NCBI GenBank assembly: GCA_016709385.1
Contig: JADJMW010000022.1
Span: 620,001 to 684,000, forward strand
DNA from: Candidatus Rubrivivax defluviihabitans
GTDB taxonomy: Bacteria; Pseudomonadota; Gammaproteobacteria; Burkholderiales; Burkholderiaceae_C
Reading direction: 5' to 3'
DNA: 64,000 nucleotides
Shown here: piece after piece, positions 1 through 9,388 of the stretch
Numbering within the stretch: position 1 is the stretch's first letter
Layout: each line of letters begins with the position of its first letter
Notes under the pieces: model-generated
Seen by the model: the letters and a program-made list of their open reading frames with translations, nothing else
Databases searched by the model: none
What the model was told of the DNA's origin: nothing
Position numbers and translations under genes: made by a program

Positions 1-359
1 ACCTGCTGGCACACCGCATTCCGCGCCCGGTGCAGCGTCTGCTGAAGGTGCTGCCGGCGCCGCTGGCGGCCCGCGTGCTGCTGGCTGCCATTGGCCGCCA
101 TGCCTGGACCTTTGCCGGCAGCGGCCAGTTCAACGCCCGCTGCGCCTGGCGGCAAGGGCCGCCGGTGGTGCTGACGATCCGCGGCAACCCGCTGTGCAAG
201 GGTCTGGCCGCCACCATGCCGGCCTGCGACTACTACGCCGCCACCTTCGAGCGCCTGTTCCACGTGCTGGTGCAGGCGCGTTCGCAGGTGCGCGAAGTGG
301 CCTGCGAGGCCTGCGGTGACCCGGAGTGCCGATTCGAGATCGACTGGCGGCACGGGTAG
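1..359 (+). CDS. bchJ: Bacteriochlorophyll 4-vinyl reductase-like protein (3' part)
   Basis: The reading frame is open to the left edge (it begins LLAHRIPRPVQRLLKV), so the true start lies outside the window. The visible C-terminal ~119 residues look like the V4R domain of BchJ-type proteins. They include the tail motif CxxCGDPxCRFEI, which is a Cys-rich segment (CEACGDPEC) near the end. BchJ is annotated as acting in reduction of the C8-vinyl group of chlorophyllide precursors, although its exact role is debated. If correct, the photosynthesis gene cluster ends just left of this window. Another V4R protein with a regulatory role would be the alternative. The next gene, purB, is 173 bp downstream and unrelated in function. 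Confidence 0.65.
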   Translation, partial: LLAHRIPRPVQRLLKVLPAPLAARVLLAAIGRHAWTFAGSGQFNARCAWRQGPPVVLTIRGNPLCKGLAATMPACDYYAATFERLFHVLVQARSQVREVACEACGDPECRFEIDWRHG

Positions 360-532
360 ACGCGGCGTCACGGTCGAACGGGGAGCCCTCGCCAGGCCCG
401 GCAGCACCCCTCCAGTGGGGATTTGGCGGCAGGGTGCCCACGGTGGTGCCCGAGGTGGTGCGCGCCTAGAATCCGCGCCTGCACGCCCGATTCCCCCAGG
501 GGCTGGCCCACCGCGCCGCCCAGAGCCGCGCC

Positions 533-1903
533 ATGACCACCACCGCACTCACCGCCTTGTCGCCGCTGGACGGCCGCTACGCCGCGAAGGTGGCGGCGCT
601 GCGGCCGCTGCTGTCGGAATACGGCCTCATGCACCGCCGCGTGCAGGTGGAGGTGGAGTGGTTCATCGCCTTGTCCGATGCCGGATTCGCCGAATTCAAG
701 CCCTTGTCTGAAGCCGCGCGCGGTCACCTTCGGGGGCTGGTGGCGGATTTTTCGGAGGCCGACGCGCAGGCCATCAAGGACATCGAGAAGACCACCAACC
801 ACGACGTGAAGGCGGTGGAGTACTGGCTGAAGTCGCGTTTCGAAGGCCAGCCCGAGCTGCAGGCCGCCGGCGAATTCGTGCATTTCGCCTGCACCAGCGA
901 GGACGTCAACAACACCAGCCACGCGCTGATGCTGCGTGCCGCGCGCGACACCGTGATGCTGCCGGCGCTGGACCGCCTGCTGGCCAAGCTCACGCAGATG
1001 GCCCATGCTCTGGCCGCCGTGCCCATGCTCAGCCGCACCCACGGCCAGACCGCCAGCCCCACCACGGTAGGCAAGGAGGTGGCCAACGTGGCGGCGCGAC
1101 TGGCCACGGCGCGTGCGCGCATCGCCGCGGTGCCGCTGCTGGCCAAGATGAATGGCGCGGTGGGCAACTACAACGCGCACCTCGCCGCCTATCCGGACTT
1201 CGACTGGGAGGCTTTCAGCCGCCGCGTCGTCGAGGGGCAGCTCGGCCTGGCCTTCAACCCCTACACGATCCAGATCGAACCGCACGACTGCATGGCCGAG
1301 CTGTTCGACGCCCAGGCGCGCGCCAATACGGTGCTCGTCGACTGGGCGCGCGACGTCTGGGGCTATGTCTCGCTGGGCTATTTCAAGCAGCGCGTGAAGC
1401 CCGGCGAGGTCGGCTCCAGCACCATGCCGCACAAGGTCAACCCGATCGACTTCGAGAATGCCGAAGGCAATCTCGGCCTCGCCAATGCGCTGCTTTCGCA
1501 CATGAGCCAGAAGCTCCCGGTGAGCCGCTGGCAGCGCGACCTCACCGACAGCACCGTGCTGCGCAACATGGGCGTTGCGCTGGGCTATGGCCTGCTGGCC
1601 TGCGACAGCCTGAGCCGCGGACTGGACAAGCTCGAAGTCAACGAAGCGGCGCTGGCCGCCGACCTGGACGCCGCCTGGGAAGTGCTGGCCGAGCCGGTGC
1701 AGACGGTGATGCGCCGCCACGGCCTGCCCGACCCGTACCAGCAACTGAAGGACTTCACGCAAGGAAAACCCATCACGCGCGAACTGATGCAGGGTTTCAT
1801 TGCCGCGCTGCCGCTGCCCGCCGCCGACAGGCAGCGCCTGCTGGCCCTGACTCCGGCCAGCTATACCGGCCTGGCCGAGCCGCTGGCACGGAGGTGGTCT
1901 TGA
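533..1903 (+). CDS. purB: Adenylosuccinate lyase
   Basis: This is a cytosolic enzyme of purine synthesis. It cleaves SAICAR to AICAR and adenylosuccinate to AMP, each with release of fumarate. The 456-residue length is the normal size for the E. coli-type enzyme. The N-terminus ALTALSPLDGRYAAKV is typical of the family, TSEDVNNTSHAL and RTHGQTASPTT are conserved substrate-site segments, and the fumarase/aspartase signature GSSTMPHKVNP sits at about residues 294-304. The stop codon overlaps the beginning of pyrF by four bases, so purine and pyrimidine synthesis genes are probably co-transcribed here. Nothing in it looks degenerate. Confidence 0.97.
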   Translation: MTTTALTALSPLDGRYAAKVAALRPLLSEYGLMHRRVQVEVEWFIALSDAGFAEFKPLSEAARGHLRGLVADFSEADAQAIKDIEKTTNHDVKAVEYWLKSRFEGQPELQAAGEFVHFACTSEDVNNTSHALMLRAARDTVMLPALDRLLAKLTQMAHALAAVPMLSRTHGQTASPTTVGKEVANVAARLATARARIAAVPLLAKMNGAVGNYNAHLAAYPDFDWEAFSRRVVEGQLGLAFNPYTIQIEPHDCMAELFDAQARANTVLVDWARDVWGYVSLGYFKQRVKPGEVGSSTMPHKVNPIDFENAEGNLGLANALLSHMSQKLPVSRWQRDLTDSTVLRNMGVALGYGLLACDSLSRGLDKLEVNEAALAADLDAAWEVLAEPVQTVMRRHGLPDPYQQLKDFTQGKPITRELMQGFIAALPLPAADRQRLLALTPASYTGLAEPLARRWS

Positions 1904-2736
1904 ACTTCGGCGAGCAACTGGCGGCGGTGCAGGCGCGCCATGCGTCGATGCTGTGCGTGGGCTTGGACCCCGAACCGGCGAGATTTCCGCCGCCCTGGCG
2001 CAACGATGCGGCGCGCATCTTCGACTTCTGCGCGGCCATCGTCGAAGCCACGCACGACCTGGTGTGCGCCTTCAAGCCGCAGATCGCCTATTTCGCCGCC
2101 CAGCGCGCCGAGAACCAGCTCGAGCGGCTGATCGACTTCATCCATGCCCACGCGCCCGGCGTGCCGGTGATCCTGGACGCCAAGCGTGGCGACATCGGCG
2201 CCACCGCCGAACAGTACGCACGCGAAGTCTTCGACCGCTACCAGGCCGACGCGGTGACGCTGTCGCCCTTCATGGGTTTCGACTCGATCGAGCCCTATAT
2301 GCGCCATGAAGGCAAGGGCCTGATCCTGCTCTGTCGCACCAGCAACCCCGGCGGCAGCGACCTGCAGGCGCAGCGGCTCGCCGCCAGCGAAGTGGGCGGC
2401 GACGAGCTGCTCTACGAACGCATTGCGCGCCTGGCCGCAGGCGCGTGGAACCGCGGCGGCCAGCTCGGCCTGGTGGTCGGCGCCACCTTTCCCGCCGAAG
2501 TGGCACGCGTGCGCGAACTCGCGCCCACGCTGCCGCTGCTGATTCCGGGCATCGGCGCCCAGGGAGGCGATGCCGCGGCCACCGTGCGCGCCGGCTGGCG
2601 GCCGGGCGCGCCCATCATCGTGAGCTCGTCGCGCGCCGTGCTCTACGCCGGCGTCGGCGAGGACTTCGCCGCCGCGGCGCGCCGCGTGGCGCTGGCCACG
2701 CGCGACGAACTGCAGCGGGCGCGGCCCGCACCCTGA
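1900..2736 (+). CDS. pyrF: Orotidine 5'-phosphate decarboxylase
   Basis: It decarboxylates OMP to UMP, the last step of pyrimidine synthesis. The protein of about 278 residues belongs to the longer PyrF type of betaproteobacteria. The segment LDAKRGDIGATAEQYA at about residues 91-106 carries the catalytic Asp/Lys/Asp cluster, FKPQIAYF lies upstream, and a phosphate-site GIGAQGGD follows near residue 215. A GTG at 1894 is also in frame, but it lies inside the ribosome-binding site. GGAGG at 1890-1894 is ideally spaced from the TTG at 1900, giving MNFGEQL, so the TTG start is preferred. The start overlaps the purB stop, which suggests translational coupling. Confidence 0.95.
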   Translation: MNFGEQLAAVQARHASMLCVGLDPEPARFPPPWRNDAARIFDFCAAIVEATHDLVCAFKPQIAYFAAQRAENQLERLIDFIHAHAPGVPVILDAKRGDIGATAEQYAREVFDRYQADAVTLSPFMGFDSIEPYMRHEGKGLILLCRTSNPGGSDLQAQRLAASEVGGDELLYERIARLAAGAWNRGGQLGLVVGATFPAEVARVRELAPTLPLLIPGIGAQGGDAAATVRAGWRPGAPIIVSSSRAVLYAGVGEDFAAAARRVALATRDELQRARPAP

Positions 2737-2744
2737 AGGCGACG

Positions 2745-5700
2745 ATGAAGACCGTGCCGCTCAGCACCCTGGACACCGGTGCCATGCCCGCGCGGCCGGC
2801 CACCGAGCGGCGCCCGGCGCTGCTGCGCCAGATGACGCGGTCGATCCTGCTCGTGGCCGCACTGGCCTGTGCCGCGACGAGCGCGCTCTTCTTCAGCGGC
2901 ATCTGGGTGGCCGGCGTGAACCAGCCGCTGGGCGCCCTCTATGCGCTCATCGCCGTGGGCTCGGCGCTGGCCTCGCGCCTGCCCGACGTCTGGCTGCCGC
3001 GCGCGTTGACCGCTTCGCTGCTGCTGATCACGCTGGCCATTGCAGGCACGACCCTGAAATTCGAATGGGGCCTGGCGGCACCGGGCCTGGCGGTGCTGGG
3101 GCTGATGGTCTGCGTGCTGTGTGCAGCGGCGGGCTGGCGCGCCGGCACCGGGCTGGCGCTGGTGTCGGCGTTCTCCGTGCTGGGCATCGCCTGGACCGCG
3201 CCGCCGCAGGCCACGCTGGCCCACCTGCCTACGCCGGCATTCCAGCTCATCGTGCACCTGATCAGCATCGCTTCGGGCCTGGCTGCGGGCGTGCTGATCT
3301 CGCAGGTGGTGGCGCGCTACATGCGCGCCGCGCAGGACCGCGAGCAGCGGTTCCGCCGCCTGCTGGCGCTGGCGGCCGACGCCTACTGGGAGATCGACCC
3401 CGAGCACCGGCTGGTGGCCGCCACCGGTCACCACGGCGAGGCCAACGTGCTCACCCCCGCCACCGGCCTGGGCGCCGTGCCCTGGGACCTGCCCAGTTTC
3501 GGCTGCGACGCCGAGACGCTGGACCAGCTGCAGGCCGACCTGGGTTCGCGCGAGCCCTTCCGCGACCTGCCGGTGCGCTGGGTGCAGGGCGATGGCAGCG
3601 CACGCAGCTACCTCGTGAGCGGCGAGCCGCGTTACAGCGACCGCGGCGTCTTCCAGGGCTATTGGGGCGTGGCGCGCGACATCACCGAGGTCGACGCCGC
3701 GCGCGCCGCGCTGGCCGCCACCGAGACGCGCTACCAGGAACTGTTCACGCGCATTCCCACGCCGCTGGTGCTGCACCGCGACGGGCGCATCATCGACGCC
3801 AACCCCGCGGCGGTGGCCATGTTCGGCCACCCCGACCTGGCTTCGATGGTCGGCAGCGACCTCTTCGCCAGCTACGAAAGCGGCGACTCGCGCGAGCGCG
3901 CTCGCCGCCGCGTCGAACAACTCCAGGAGCAGCCGCTGGGCACGGCGCTGCCCGTCACAGACTACCGGCTGCAGGTGCGCGGGCGCCGCATTGCCGTGCG
4001 CGCCACCGGCGTGCGCGTCGACGCCGACGGCGGCCCGGCGCTGCTGGCGATCTTCGTCGACGAATCCGAGCGGCTGGCCGCCGAACAGGCGGTGCGACGC
4101 TCGGAGGCCATGCTGTCGCACCTGGTGGCCACCAGCCCCGACCTGATCACGCTCACCGATCTGGCCAGCGGCCGCTACGCCATGGTCAATCACACCTTCG
4201 AGCGCGTCATCGGCTGGACGGCGGCCGAGGCGGTGGGCCGCACCAGCGCGGAGCTGGGCGTGTGGGCCAGCAGCGAGGACCGCGAGCGTTTCATCGCCAC
4301 CATGCGCGAGCAGGGCAAGGTGGCCGATCTGCCCACGCGCTTCGTCACCAAGGGCGGCGCCACCATCTCGATGCTGGTCTCGGCGGCGCGCTTCGTGATG
4401 GACCGCCGCGACTACATGGTCATCAACGCGCGCGACGTCAGCGACAGCGAGCGCGACCGCCTGGAGCGCGCGGCGATCCTGGCCAACGCCTCGATCGGCA
4501 TCGCCGTCACGCGCGAGCGCCGCTTCGTGCTGGCCAACCGCCACTTCGAGCAGATCTACGGCTGGGAACCCGGCGGCATGATCGGCCAGCCCGGACAGAC
4601 GGTGTGGCTGAGTGACGACGACTATGCCGACGTGCGCCAGCTGGTGGGCCCGGCGCTCGGCCGCGGCGAGGCGGTGGAACTGGAACGGCGCGGCCGGCGC
4701 AAGGACGGCAGCACCTTCCTGGCCCGCGTGCGCGGCCGCGCCATCGACCCCGACCGCCCGGCCGAAGGCGGCACCGTGTGGATCGTCGAGGACGTGACCG
4801 AGAGGCGCCAGTTCGAACTGGCGCTGGCTCGCGCGCGCGACGATGCCGAGGCCGCCAGCCGCGCCAAGAGCGCCTTCCTGGCCAATACCAGCCACGAACT
4901 GCGCACGCCGCTGAACGGCATGATCGGGCTGGCGCACCTGGCGCGTTCGCCGGACACGCCCGAGCCACAGCGGCTGCAGTACCTGGACCAGATCGCCGAG
5001 AGCGCGCAGTCGCTGGCCGGCATCATTTCCGACATCCTGGACCTTTCGAAGATCGAGGCCGGCAAGCTGCAGATCGAGGCCACGGTATTCGACCTCGGCG
5101 ATCTGCTGCGCGCGCTGCAGCGCAGTTACGCCACCTTGGCCGCGGCCTGCGGGCTGGAATTGCAGTTCGAGTTGTCGGACGGCGTGGAAGATGCCGTCCA
5201 CGGCGACGCCATGCGCGTGCGCCAGGTCGTCAGCAATTTCCTCAGCAACGCGATCAAGTTCACCGGCCGGGGCCACGTGCGCCTGGCGGTAAGCCGTCCG
5301 GGCGGGCCCGAAACGGCGCGCGTGCGTTTCGAGGTCGCCGACACCGGCCCGGGCATCGAAGAGACCACGCGCCAACGCCTGTTCATGCCTTTCACGCAGG
5401 CCGACCAGTCGACCACGCGCCGCTATGGCGGCACCGGTCTGGGGCTTTCCATCTGCCGTGAGCTGGCCACGCTGATGGGTGGCGAGGTGGGCGTGGAGAG
5501 CCTCCCCGGCCACGGCAGCACGTTCTGGGCCGAGCTGCCGCTGCCGCGCGCGGCCGCCCTGCCGCCGCCCGCGTTGCCGGCCAATGCGCGGGCGCTGGAA
5601 GGTGCACGGGTGCTGATGGTCGAGGACAACCCGGTCAACATGATGATCGCGGTGGCCATGCTCGAACGCTGGGGCGTGGACGTGGCGCAGGCCCACGACG

Positions 5701-5999
5701 GCCACGAGGCGGTCACCGAGGTGCACGTGGCCGCCGCCGCCGGCCACCCCTTCGACGCCGTGCTGATGGACGTGCAGATGCCGGTGATGAGCGGCCACGA
5801 GGCCACGCGTGTGCTGCGCGCCAGCGTGGCCGGGCGCCAGCTGCCGATCATTGCGCTCACCGCGGCAGCGCTGGTGACCGAACGCGACGAGGCGCTGGCC
5901 GCCGGCATGAACGACTTCCTGACCAAGCCCATCGACGCCGAGAAGCTGCTCGCCACGCTGGTGCGCTGGCGCCATCACGCCAGCGAAGCGGCAGCCTGA
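2745..5999 (+). CDS. Membrane hybrid sensor histidine kinase with multiple PAS domains
   Basis: This is a 1,084-residue sensor in the inner membrane. About six hydrophobic segments fill residues 28-190 (MASE-like sensor region). They are followed by roughly four PAS domains (about 205-690), a HisKA domain with the phosphorylated His in NTSHELRTPLNG near residue 717, and an HATPase domain with NFLSNAIKF, ADTGPGI and GGTGLGLSI. A C-terminal receiver has its acceptor Asp in VLMDVQMPVMSG near residue 1008. The HELRTPLNG/receiver layout is that of BarA/ArcB-type hybrid kinases, which usually need a separate Hpt protein. No Hpt or output regulator is adjacent. The ATG lies 9 bp after the pyrF stop. 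The signal is unknown. Confidence 0.93.
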   Translation: MKTVPLSTLDTGAMPARPATERRPALLRQMTRSILLVAALACAATSALFFSGIWVAGVNQPLGALYALIAVGSALASRLPDVWLPRALTASLLLITLAIAGTTLKFEWGLAAPGLAVLGLMVCVLCAAAGWRAGTGLALVSAFSVLGIAWTAPPQATLAHLPTPAFQLIVHLISIASGLAAGVLISQVVARYMRAAQDREQRFRRLLALAADAYWEIDPEHRLVAATGHHGEANVLTPATGLGAVPWDLPSFGCDAETLDQLQADLGSREPFRDLPVRWVQGDGSARSYLVSGEPRYSDRGVFQGYWGVARDITEVDAARAALAATETRYQELFTRIPTPLVLHRDGRIIDANPAAVAMFGHPDLASMVGSDLFASYESGDSRERARRRVEQLQEQPLGTALPVTDYRLQVRGRRIAVRATGVRVDADGGPALLAIFVDESERLAAEQAVRRSEAMLSHLVATSPDLITLTDLASGRYAMVNHTFERVIGWTAAEAVGRTSAELGVWASSEDRERFIATMREQGKVADLPTRFVTKGGATISMLVSAARFVMDRRDYMVINARDVSDSERDRLERAAILANASIGIAVTRERRFVLANRHFEQIYGWEPGGMIGQPGQTVWLSDDDYADVRQLVGPALGRGEAVELERRGRRKDGSTFLARVRGRAIDPDRPAEGGTVWIVEDVTERRQFELALARARDDAEAASRAKSAFLANTSHELRTPLNGMIGLAHLARSPDTPEPQRLQYLDQIAESAQSLAGIISDILDLSKIEAGKLQIEATVFDLGDLLRALQRSYATLAAACGLELQFELSDGVEDAVHGDAMRVRQVVSNFLSNAIKFTGRGHVRLAVSRPGGPETARVRFEVADTGPGIEETTRQRLFMPFTQADQSTTRRYGGTGLGLSICRELATLMGGEVGVESLPGHGSTFWAELPLPRAAALPPPALPANARALEGARVLMVEDNPVNMMIAVAMLERWGVDVAQAHDGHEAVTEVHVAAAAGHPFDAVLMDVQMPVMSGHEATRVLRASVAGRQLPIIALTAAALVTERDEALAAGMNDFLTKPIDAEKLLATLVRWRHHASEAAA

Positions 6000-6008
6000 G
6001 GCGGCAGA

Positions 6009-6025
6009 CCCGGGCTCGGCCCGGG
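6009..6025. terminator. Hairpin between convergent genes
   Basis: A perfect 7-bp GC-only stem (CCCGGGC / GCCCGGG) with a TCG loop sits in the 35-bp gap between the convergent kinase and dipeptidase genes. There is no T-run, so it is a plausible bidirectional terminator only by position and structure. Confidence 0.45.
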
Positions 6026-6034
6026 GGCCTGGGG

Positions 6035-6673
6035 TCAGTAGACTCGCGGCAGTTCGAGGCGCACGCGGTCGCGGTCGCCGTGGTCGAAATGCCACCACTC
6101 GTTGGGCAGGCCGTGGAAGCCGCCGTGCGCCATCGCGTCGGCCAGCCAGCGCCGCATCTGCACCTGGGCCGGGGTGAGCACGCCGCTGGCCAGGTGCTGC
6201 TCGTGCAGCGCCGGATGCGAGCGCGGCGTCATCTCGTCGAAGCCGCTGCCCATGTCGGCCTCGCGGCCATCAGGGCCGAGCAGCGTGGCGTCCACCGCCA
6301 TGCCGAAGCTGTGGATCGAGCCGCGGCCGGGGTGGGCGAAATAATGCTGCATGGGCGTGCCTTCCACGTCCTTCCAGATCGCTTCCTGCACGCGTTGCGG
6401 GCGCAGCGCGTCCAGCACCAGGATCGTCCAACCCGGGCGGCGGGCGTGCAGCCACTGCGCGGCGGCCTGCAGGCCGGCGGCGGCCTCGCGGCGCAGCCAG
6501 GCGCAGTCCAGCGAACCATACAGGCTGCGGCCGGCGAAGTTGTTGCTGCCCACGTAACGCAGGTCCACGCGCACGCCGTGCAGCGGCTGCAGGCGAACGA
6601 AGTGCGGCTGCTCGGCGAGTTGCTCGATGCGGATCATCGGCACGCCCGCCGGCGGCGTCACGGGCAGGGTCAC
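6035..6673 (-). CDS. D-alanyl-D-alanine dipeptidase, M15 family
   Basis: This resembles VanX/DdpX zinc dipeptidases, which split D-Ala-D-Ala. Visible features are DLRYVGSNNFAGRSLYG, LDALRP, the zinc motif SIHSFGMAVD (His and Asp ligands) and the C-terminal EWWHFDHGD with catalytic Glu and a zinc His. The length of about 212 residues fits the family. The GTG at 6673 overlaps the stop of the upstream M48 gene in a GTGA, which favours this start. An ATG at 6637 is a possible alternative. No convincing signal peptide is seen. With the AmpG-type permease upstream it may release D-Ala from recycled wall dipeptides. A role in glycopeptide resistance is not suggested, because no vanH or ligase gene is present. 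Confidence 0.85.
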   Translation of the reverse strand: MTLPVTPPAGVPMIRIEQLAEQPHFVRLQPLHGVRVDLRYVGSNNFAGRSLYGSLDCAWLRREAAAGLQAAAQWLHARRPGWTILVLDALRPQRVQEAIWKDVEGTPMQHYFAHPGRGSIHSFGMAVDATLLGPDGREADMGSGFDEMTPRSHPALHEQHLASGVLTPAQVQMRRWLADAMAHGGFHGLPNEWWHFDHGDRDRVRLELPRVY

Positions 6674-7611
6674 TGGCGCACCTTCGTCGCCGCTGGCGGC
6701 GGCGCAAACCGGCGCGGTGGCCGGGCCGCCTGTGCAAACAAGGGTTGCACCTTGGGCAGCTTTTCCTGGATGTCCTTGATGCGCGTGTCGCCCGCCGGGT
6801 GGGTGGAAAGGAACTGCGGCGGCGAACCTTTGCTGGCGGCCATCATCTTCTGCCACAGCGTGACGCCGGCCGCCGGGTCGTAGCCGGCGCGCGCGGCCAG
6901 CTCCATGCCCACCAGGTCGGCCTCGGTCTCGTCGCTGCGACTGAACTGCAGCGTGAGCAACTGCGCGCCCATGCCCAGCGCGGCGTCGCCCAGCCCGCCC
7001 AGGCCGAGCAGGCTGGAAACCAGCCCGGCGCCGATGCGCGTGGCCGCCGTCTTGCCCATGCGTTCACGCGCATGCTCGCGCAGCGCATGCGCCGCCTCGT
7101 GGCCCATGATGGTGGCCACTTCGTCGTCGTTGAGTTGCAGTTTCTGCAGGATGCCCCAGAAGAAGGCGATCTTGCCACCGGGCATGCAGAAGGCGTTGAC
7201 CTTCGGGTTGCCGATGAGGTTGACTTCCCACTGCCATTGTTTCGCGCGACCGTTCCAGGGCGGCGCGTGCGGAATGATGCGCCCGGCGATGGCGTGCAGC
7301 CGCACCATCTGCGGATGGTCCTTGGGCGCCAGTGCGCGCTGGGCCGCGGCCTCGCGCAGCATCTGCCGGTACTGCTGCGCCGCGGCCGCCTCGATTTCTT
7401 CGGCCGACACCAGCTTGGTGAAGCTCGAGGTGTTGCCCACTTCGCCCTGCAGCCCCTGCTGCGCCCAGGCCGGCCCGGCCAGCGCCGCCGCGCCGCCGGC
7501 CGCCAGCAGGCCGGTGAACAGGCGGCGTGAATGCAGCGCGCAGAGGCAGCGTGCGGGATGGGTGGTGGTGGTGTCGAGCAAGGGATCGGTGGTGACGGCA
7601 GGGTTGGACAT
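6670..7611 (-). CDS. Exported M48 family metallopeptidase
   Basis: This is a 313-residue zinc peptidase with the motif HEAAH at about residues 169-173 and a downstream Glu in SDETEADLVGMELAARAGYDP, as in the M48 (HtpX/Oma1/BepA-like) family. SRRLFTGLLAAGGAAALAGPAWAQ near residues 28-51 looks like a signal peptide with a Tat-like twin arginine. The catalytic part would then be periplasmic. STHPAGDTRI is the usual C-terminal family motif. Homologues such as BepA and LoiP act in outer-membrane protein quality control, but the substrate here cannot be told. It is the first gene of a pair with the dipeptidase, whose start overlaps its stop. Confidence 0.88.
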   Translation of the reverse strand: MSNPAVTTDPLLDTTTTHPARCLCALHSRRLFTGLLAAGGAAALAGPAWAQQGLQGEVGNTSSFTKLVSAEEIEAAAAQQYRQMLREAAAQRALAPKDHPQMVRLHAIAGRIIPHAPPWNGRAKQWQWEVNLIGNPKVNAFCMPGGKIAFFWGILQKLQLNDDEVATIMGHEAAHALREHARERMGKTAATRIGAGLVSSLLGLGGLGDAALGMGAQLLTLQFSRSDETEADLVGMELAARAGYDPAAGVTLWQKMMAASKGSPPQFLSTHPAGDTRIKDIQEKLPKVQPLFAQAARPPRRFAPPPAATKVRQ

Positions 7612-7708
7612 GGCTCATTCGGACCGCAGCGGCACCGCAGTGGTTCCGCTGCATTCTAGAAAGCCATCTCTTCGACCCCAGCGGAGGTGGCCGTTGCAGC
7701 CGTGCCGG

Positions 7709-9277
7709 TCAGTCGTCGACGGCGCCCCCGCCCCGCGGCACTTCCAGCGCACGCACGCTCTGGCGCAGCCACCACAGCATCACCAGCGCCGGCACCGCCA
7801 GCACCGTGCTGACGATGAAGAAGCTGGGCCAGCCGATGCTCTCGGCCAGCACGCCGGCCAGCGGCCCCACCCAGACCCGGCCCACCGAGGCGAAGGCCGA
7901 CAGCAGCGCATATTGCGTGGCCGTGAAACGCTGGTTGCACAGGCTCATCAGGAAGGCCACGAAGGCCGCCGTGCCCATGCCGCCGGACAGGTTCTCGAAC
8001 GCCACCACCAGCAGCAGGCCGCCGTCCACCGGCGTGGGCGCGGCCAGGGCCACGAAACCCCAGTCGAAGGCCGGCAGCACGGTGCCGGGAATGACGCCCT
8101 TGCCCGACACCGCCAGCCACCAGAAGCCCAGGTTGCTCACCATCTGCAGCACGCCGTAGAACATGAGCGCGCGCCACAGGCCGATGCGCAGCATGAGCGC
8201 ACCGCCCACCAGCGCGCCGCCGATCGTGAGCCACAGCCCGATCACCTTGTTGACGACGCCGACCTCGGCCGAGGTGTAGGCCATGCTCTTGAGCAGGAAG
8301 GCCGTCATCAGCGAACCCGCGAAGGCGTCGCCCAGCTTGTAGAGCACGATGAAGAGCAGGAAGGCCGCCGCGCCGCGCTGGCTGAAGTAGCTGCTCAGCC
8401 CGCCCAGCAGGGTGGCAAAACGCGCGCGCCGCGCCGCCCAGGCCGCCAGCGGCAGCGTGAAGGCGATGCCCAGCAGCAGCGTGGCCAGGTCCACCCAGCG
8501 CTTCTGCAACGGTGCCGGCATCGTGCTGCCTTCGAGCAGCGGCGCCACCAGCGCCTGCGCGATGCCGGGCCCGAAGCGGTCGCTCAGCCCCACGCCCACC
8601 GCCACCGCGGCCAGCACGGCGCCGAAGCCCCAGAGGTCGTTGCGCGCCGGCGGCGGCTTCACCGCCAGCGCCGGCAGCCGCGGCAGCACCAGCGCCGAGA
8701 GCACGGCGGCGCCTGCCATCAGCGCGGCCATGAAGCGGTAGACCTCGGGCCAGGTCCAGCCCGCGCCCTGGGTGGCGTCGGTCCAGATGAGCGCAATGCC
8801 GCCGGACAGGATCATCGCCAGCCGGTAGCCCATGACGCCCAGCGACGCGCCCATGCCGCGCTCGGCGGCAGGCAGCAGGTCGGTGCGATAGGCGTCGATG
8901 ACGACGTCCTGCGACGCCGAGACGAAGGCCACCGCCACCGCCAGCAGCGCGAACAGGCGGATGGCGTCCTTGGGCGAGGTGGCCGCCAATGCCAGCAGCA
9001 CACCGGCCAGCGCCAGTTGCGTGAGCACCAGCCAGCCGCGCCGCCGCCCGAGCCAGGGCAGCTCGAAACGGTCCATCAGCGGCGCCCAGAGGAACTTGAA
9101 GGTATAGGGCAGGCCGACCAGGCTGAGAAAGCCGATCGTGGCCAGGTCGATGCCTTCGACCGTGAGCCAGGCCTGCATGGCCTGCCCGGTGAGCGCCAGC
9201 GGCAGCCCGGATGCGAAGCCCAGCAACGTGACGACGAACAGGCGGTGCAGTGCCGCCAAGCGGGTGCGTAAGGGCAT
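7709..9277 (-). CDS. ampG: AmpG-type muropeptide MFS permease
   Basis: This is a 522-residue integral membrane protein of the major facilitator type. The N-terminal LLGFASGLPLALTGQAMQAWLTVEGIDLATIGFLSLVGLPYTFKFLWAPLMDRF closely follows AmpG. AmpG imports GlcNAc-anhydroMurNAc peptides released during wall turnover. Other AmpG-like features are SASQDVVIDAYRTDLLP, and FENLSGGMGTAAFVAFLMSLCNQRFTATQYALLSA in the C-terminal half. It has about twelve to fourteen hydrophobic segments. It lies about 100 bp upstream of the M48 and D-Ala-D-Ala dipeptidase genes on the same strand, consistent with wall recycling. Assignment is from sequence pattern; beta-lactamase induction by imported muropeptides is not implied. 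Confidence 0.88.
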   Translation of the reverse strand: MPLRTRLAALHRLFVVTLLGFASGLPLALTGQAMQAWLTVEGIDLATIGFLSLVGLPYTFKFLWAPLMDRFELPWLGRRRGWLVLTQLALAGVLLALAATSPKDAIRLFALLAVAVAFVSASQDVVIDAYRTDLLPAAERGMGASLGVMGYRLAMILSGGIALIWTDATQGAGWTWPEVYRFMAALMAGAAVLSALVLPRLPALAVKPPPARNDLWGFGAVLAAVAVGVGLSDRFGPGIAQALVAPLLEGSTMPAPLQKRWVDLATLLLGIAFTLPLAAWAARRARFATLLGGLSSYFSQRGAAAFLLFIVLYKLGDAFAGSLMTAFLLKSMAYTSAEVGVVNKVIGLWLTIGGALVGGALMLRIGLWRALMFYGVLQMVSNLGFWWLAVSGKGVIPGTVLPAFDWGFVALAAPTPVDGGLLLVVAFENLSGGMGTAAFVAFLMSLCNQRFTATQYALLSAFASVGRVWVGPLAGVLAESIGWPSFFIVSTVLAVPALVMLWWLRQSVRALEVPRGGGAVDD

Positions 9278-9388
9278 CGAGCCGATTCTAGGCAGCCCCC
9301 ACCGGCAAGCCGGCTCGGCTGCCCGCGGCAGGCTCCTCGATCAGAGCCTGGCGGCCGGTGGCTCCCCCGGCCGCAAGGAACGCAGGCG

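Noticed and set aside
1900..5999. Long antisense frames opposite the histidine kinase and other large genes
   Set aside because: Typical high-GC shadow frames: rich in Arg, Ala, His and Gly, with no domains or ribosome sites.
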